Source of the DNA: Treponema sp.
GTDB lineage: Bacteria; Spirochaetota; Spirochaetia; Treponematales; Breznakiellaceae
NCBI GenBank assembly: GCA_031275035.1
Contig: JAISPH010000223.1
Coordinates: 1-14,083 of the forward strand
DNA: 14,083 nucleotides
Direction: 5' to 3'
A program made the position numbers and the translations under genes. This document shows, piece by piece, positions 13,755 to 14,083 of the stretch (positions within the stretch are counted from its first letter, which is position 1; the number at the start of each line of letters is the position of its first letter). Under the pieces are notes generated by a model, which was not told where the DNA came from, did not search any database, and was given only the letters and a program-made list of their open reading frames with translations.

Positions 13755-14083
13755 ACAGGGCCTCCTCTCCAAGGTAAGCCTTGACCACCGCCGGGTTCCT
13801 GCGGATATCCGCAGGAAGACCCTCGGCGATGGTACGTCCGTAATCGAGGACCAGGAGCCGCTCGCAGATTCCCATGACCAGCCTCATGTCGTGTTCAATC
13901 AGCAATATGGTAAGGTGAAATTCCCTGCGGATAAAGGAGATAAGCTTCATCAGCTCCTCCGTTTCCTGGGGATTCATTCCTGCGGCGGGCTCGTCCAGAA
14001 GATGGAGTAGGGGGTTTGAGGCAAGGGCCCGGTCAATTTCCTGTTGCCGCTGTTCCGCGTGGGGAGGGTTGCGGGCCCGTTCG
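13747..14083 (-). CDS. livG: Branched-chain amino acid ABC transporter ATP-binding protein LivG, 5' part beyond the window
   Basis: The second ATPase of the Liv transporter. Only the last 111 residues are inside the window; the frame is open to position 14083. Recognisable parts are Walker B and D-loop [17 protein letters not shown], the H-loop ILLIEHDM, the [13 protein letters not shown] segment and the family end VKAYLGEEA. The stretch before Walker B reads [20 protein letters not shown], where LivG proteins normally have a form of NLPYGQQRRLEIARAL. The Gly of the ABC signature is Ala and several other conserved positions are changed, while everything after Walker B agrees with the family. 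This could be error at the end of a sequence read or contig, or real divergence. Confidence 0.9.
   Translation of the reverse strand, partial: ERARNPPHAEQRQQEIDRALASNPLLHLLDEPAAGMNPQETEELMKLISFIRREFHLTILLIEHDMRLVMGICERLLVLDYGRTIAEGLPADIRRNPAVVKAYLGEEALYG

Noticed and set aside
12540..13784. Plus-strand open frame of 414 codons opposite livF and the CBS-ACT gene
   Set aside because: The opposite strand encodes clear family proteins across the same stretch. The plus-strand product is low in recognisable motifs and rich in Gly, His and Pro, as expected for an antisense shadow in GC-rich DNA.

Overview
This window is a densely packed bacterial chromosome segment in which every gene I can support is on the minus strand, so transcription runs from high to low coordinates. 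I judge it GC-rich by eye (not counted). The lineage is uncertain. A complete bacterial V/A-type ATPase operon, a [12 protein letters not shown]-loop in subunit A and the neighbouring gene types fit a free-living or gut spirochaete (Treponema/Spirochaeta-like) best, but some Firmicutes and other anaerobes also carry such operons. The window contains no rRNA, no CRISPR array and no insertion sequence that I can see, and no tRNA that I could recognise.

Right part (about 12300-14083): the end of a branched-chain amino acid ABC transporter operon. It holds the C-terminal part of LivG, complete LivF, and a protein with two CBS domains and an ACT domain, a plausible nucleotide- and amino-acid-sensing partner. 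The visible LivG signature region departs from the family consensus close to the window edge.

Middle (about 12300 down to 2369): a recognisable promoter and a structured leader of about 138 nt precede secG. After secG come a PTS EIIA (PtsN-like) protein and the nine genes of a V/A-type ATPase, in the order H/G-like stalk, C, I, K, F, E, A, B, D. Several pairs overlap or touch (C/I, E/A, H/C). Four larger gaps (I-K, F-E, A-B, B-D) break the packing. They hold hairpins, a possible 17-codon ORF with a strong ribosome binding site, and a weak promoter-like sequence.

Left part (about 2372 to 1): the series continues without a clear terminator. It runs through a UspA-family protein that overlaps atpD by ATGA, a small flavodoxin-like protein of unknown function, a J-domain protein with TPR-like repeats, and a type I methionine aminopeptidase cut by the window edge. 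If the promoter upstream of secG drives all of this, fourteen genes form one transcription unit that joins membrane protein export, a PTS regulatory domain, ion-pumping or ATP synthesis, stress and chaperone functions and N-terminal protein maturation. I found no clearly new defence or mobile system. The most unusual items are the accessory genes coupled to the ATPase, the regulatory structure inside the operon, and the altered LivG signature.
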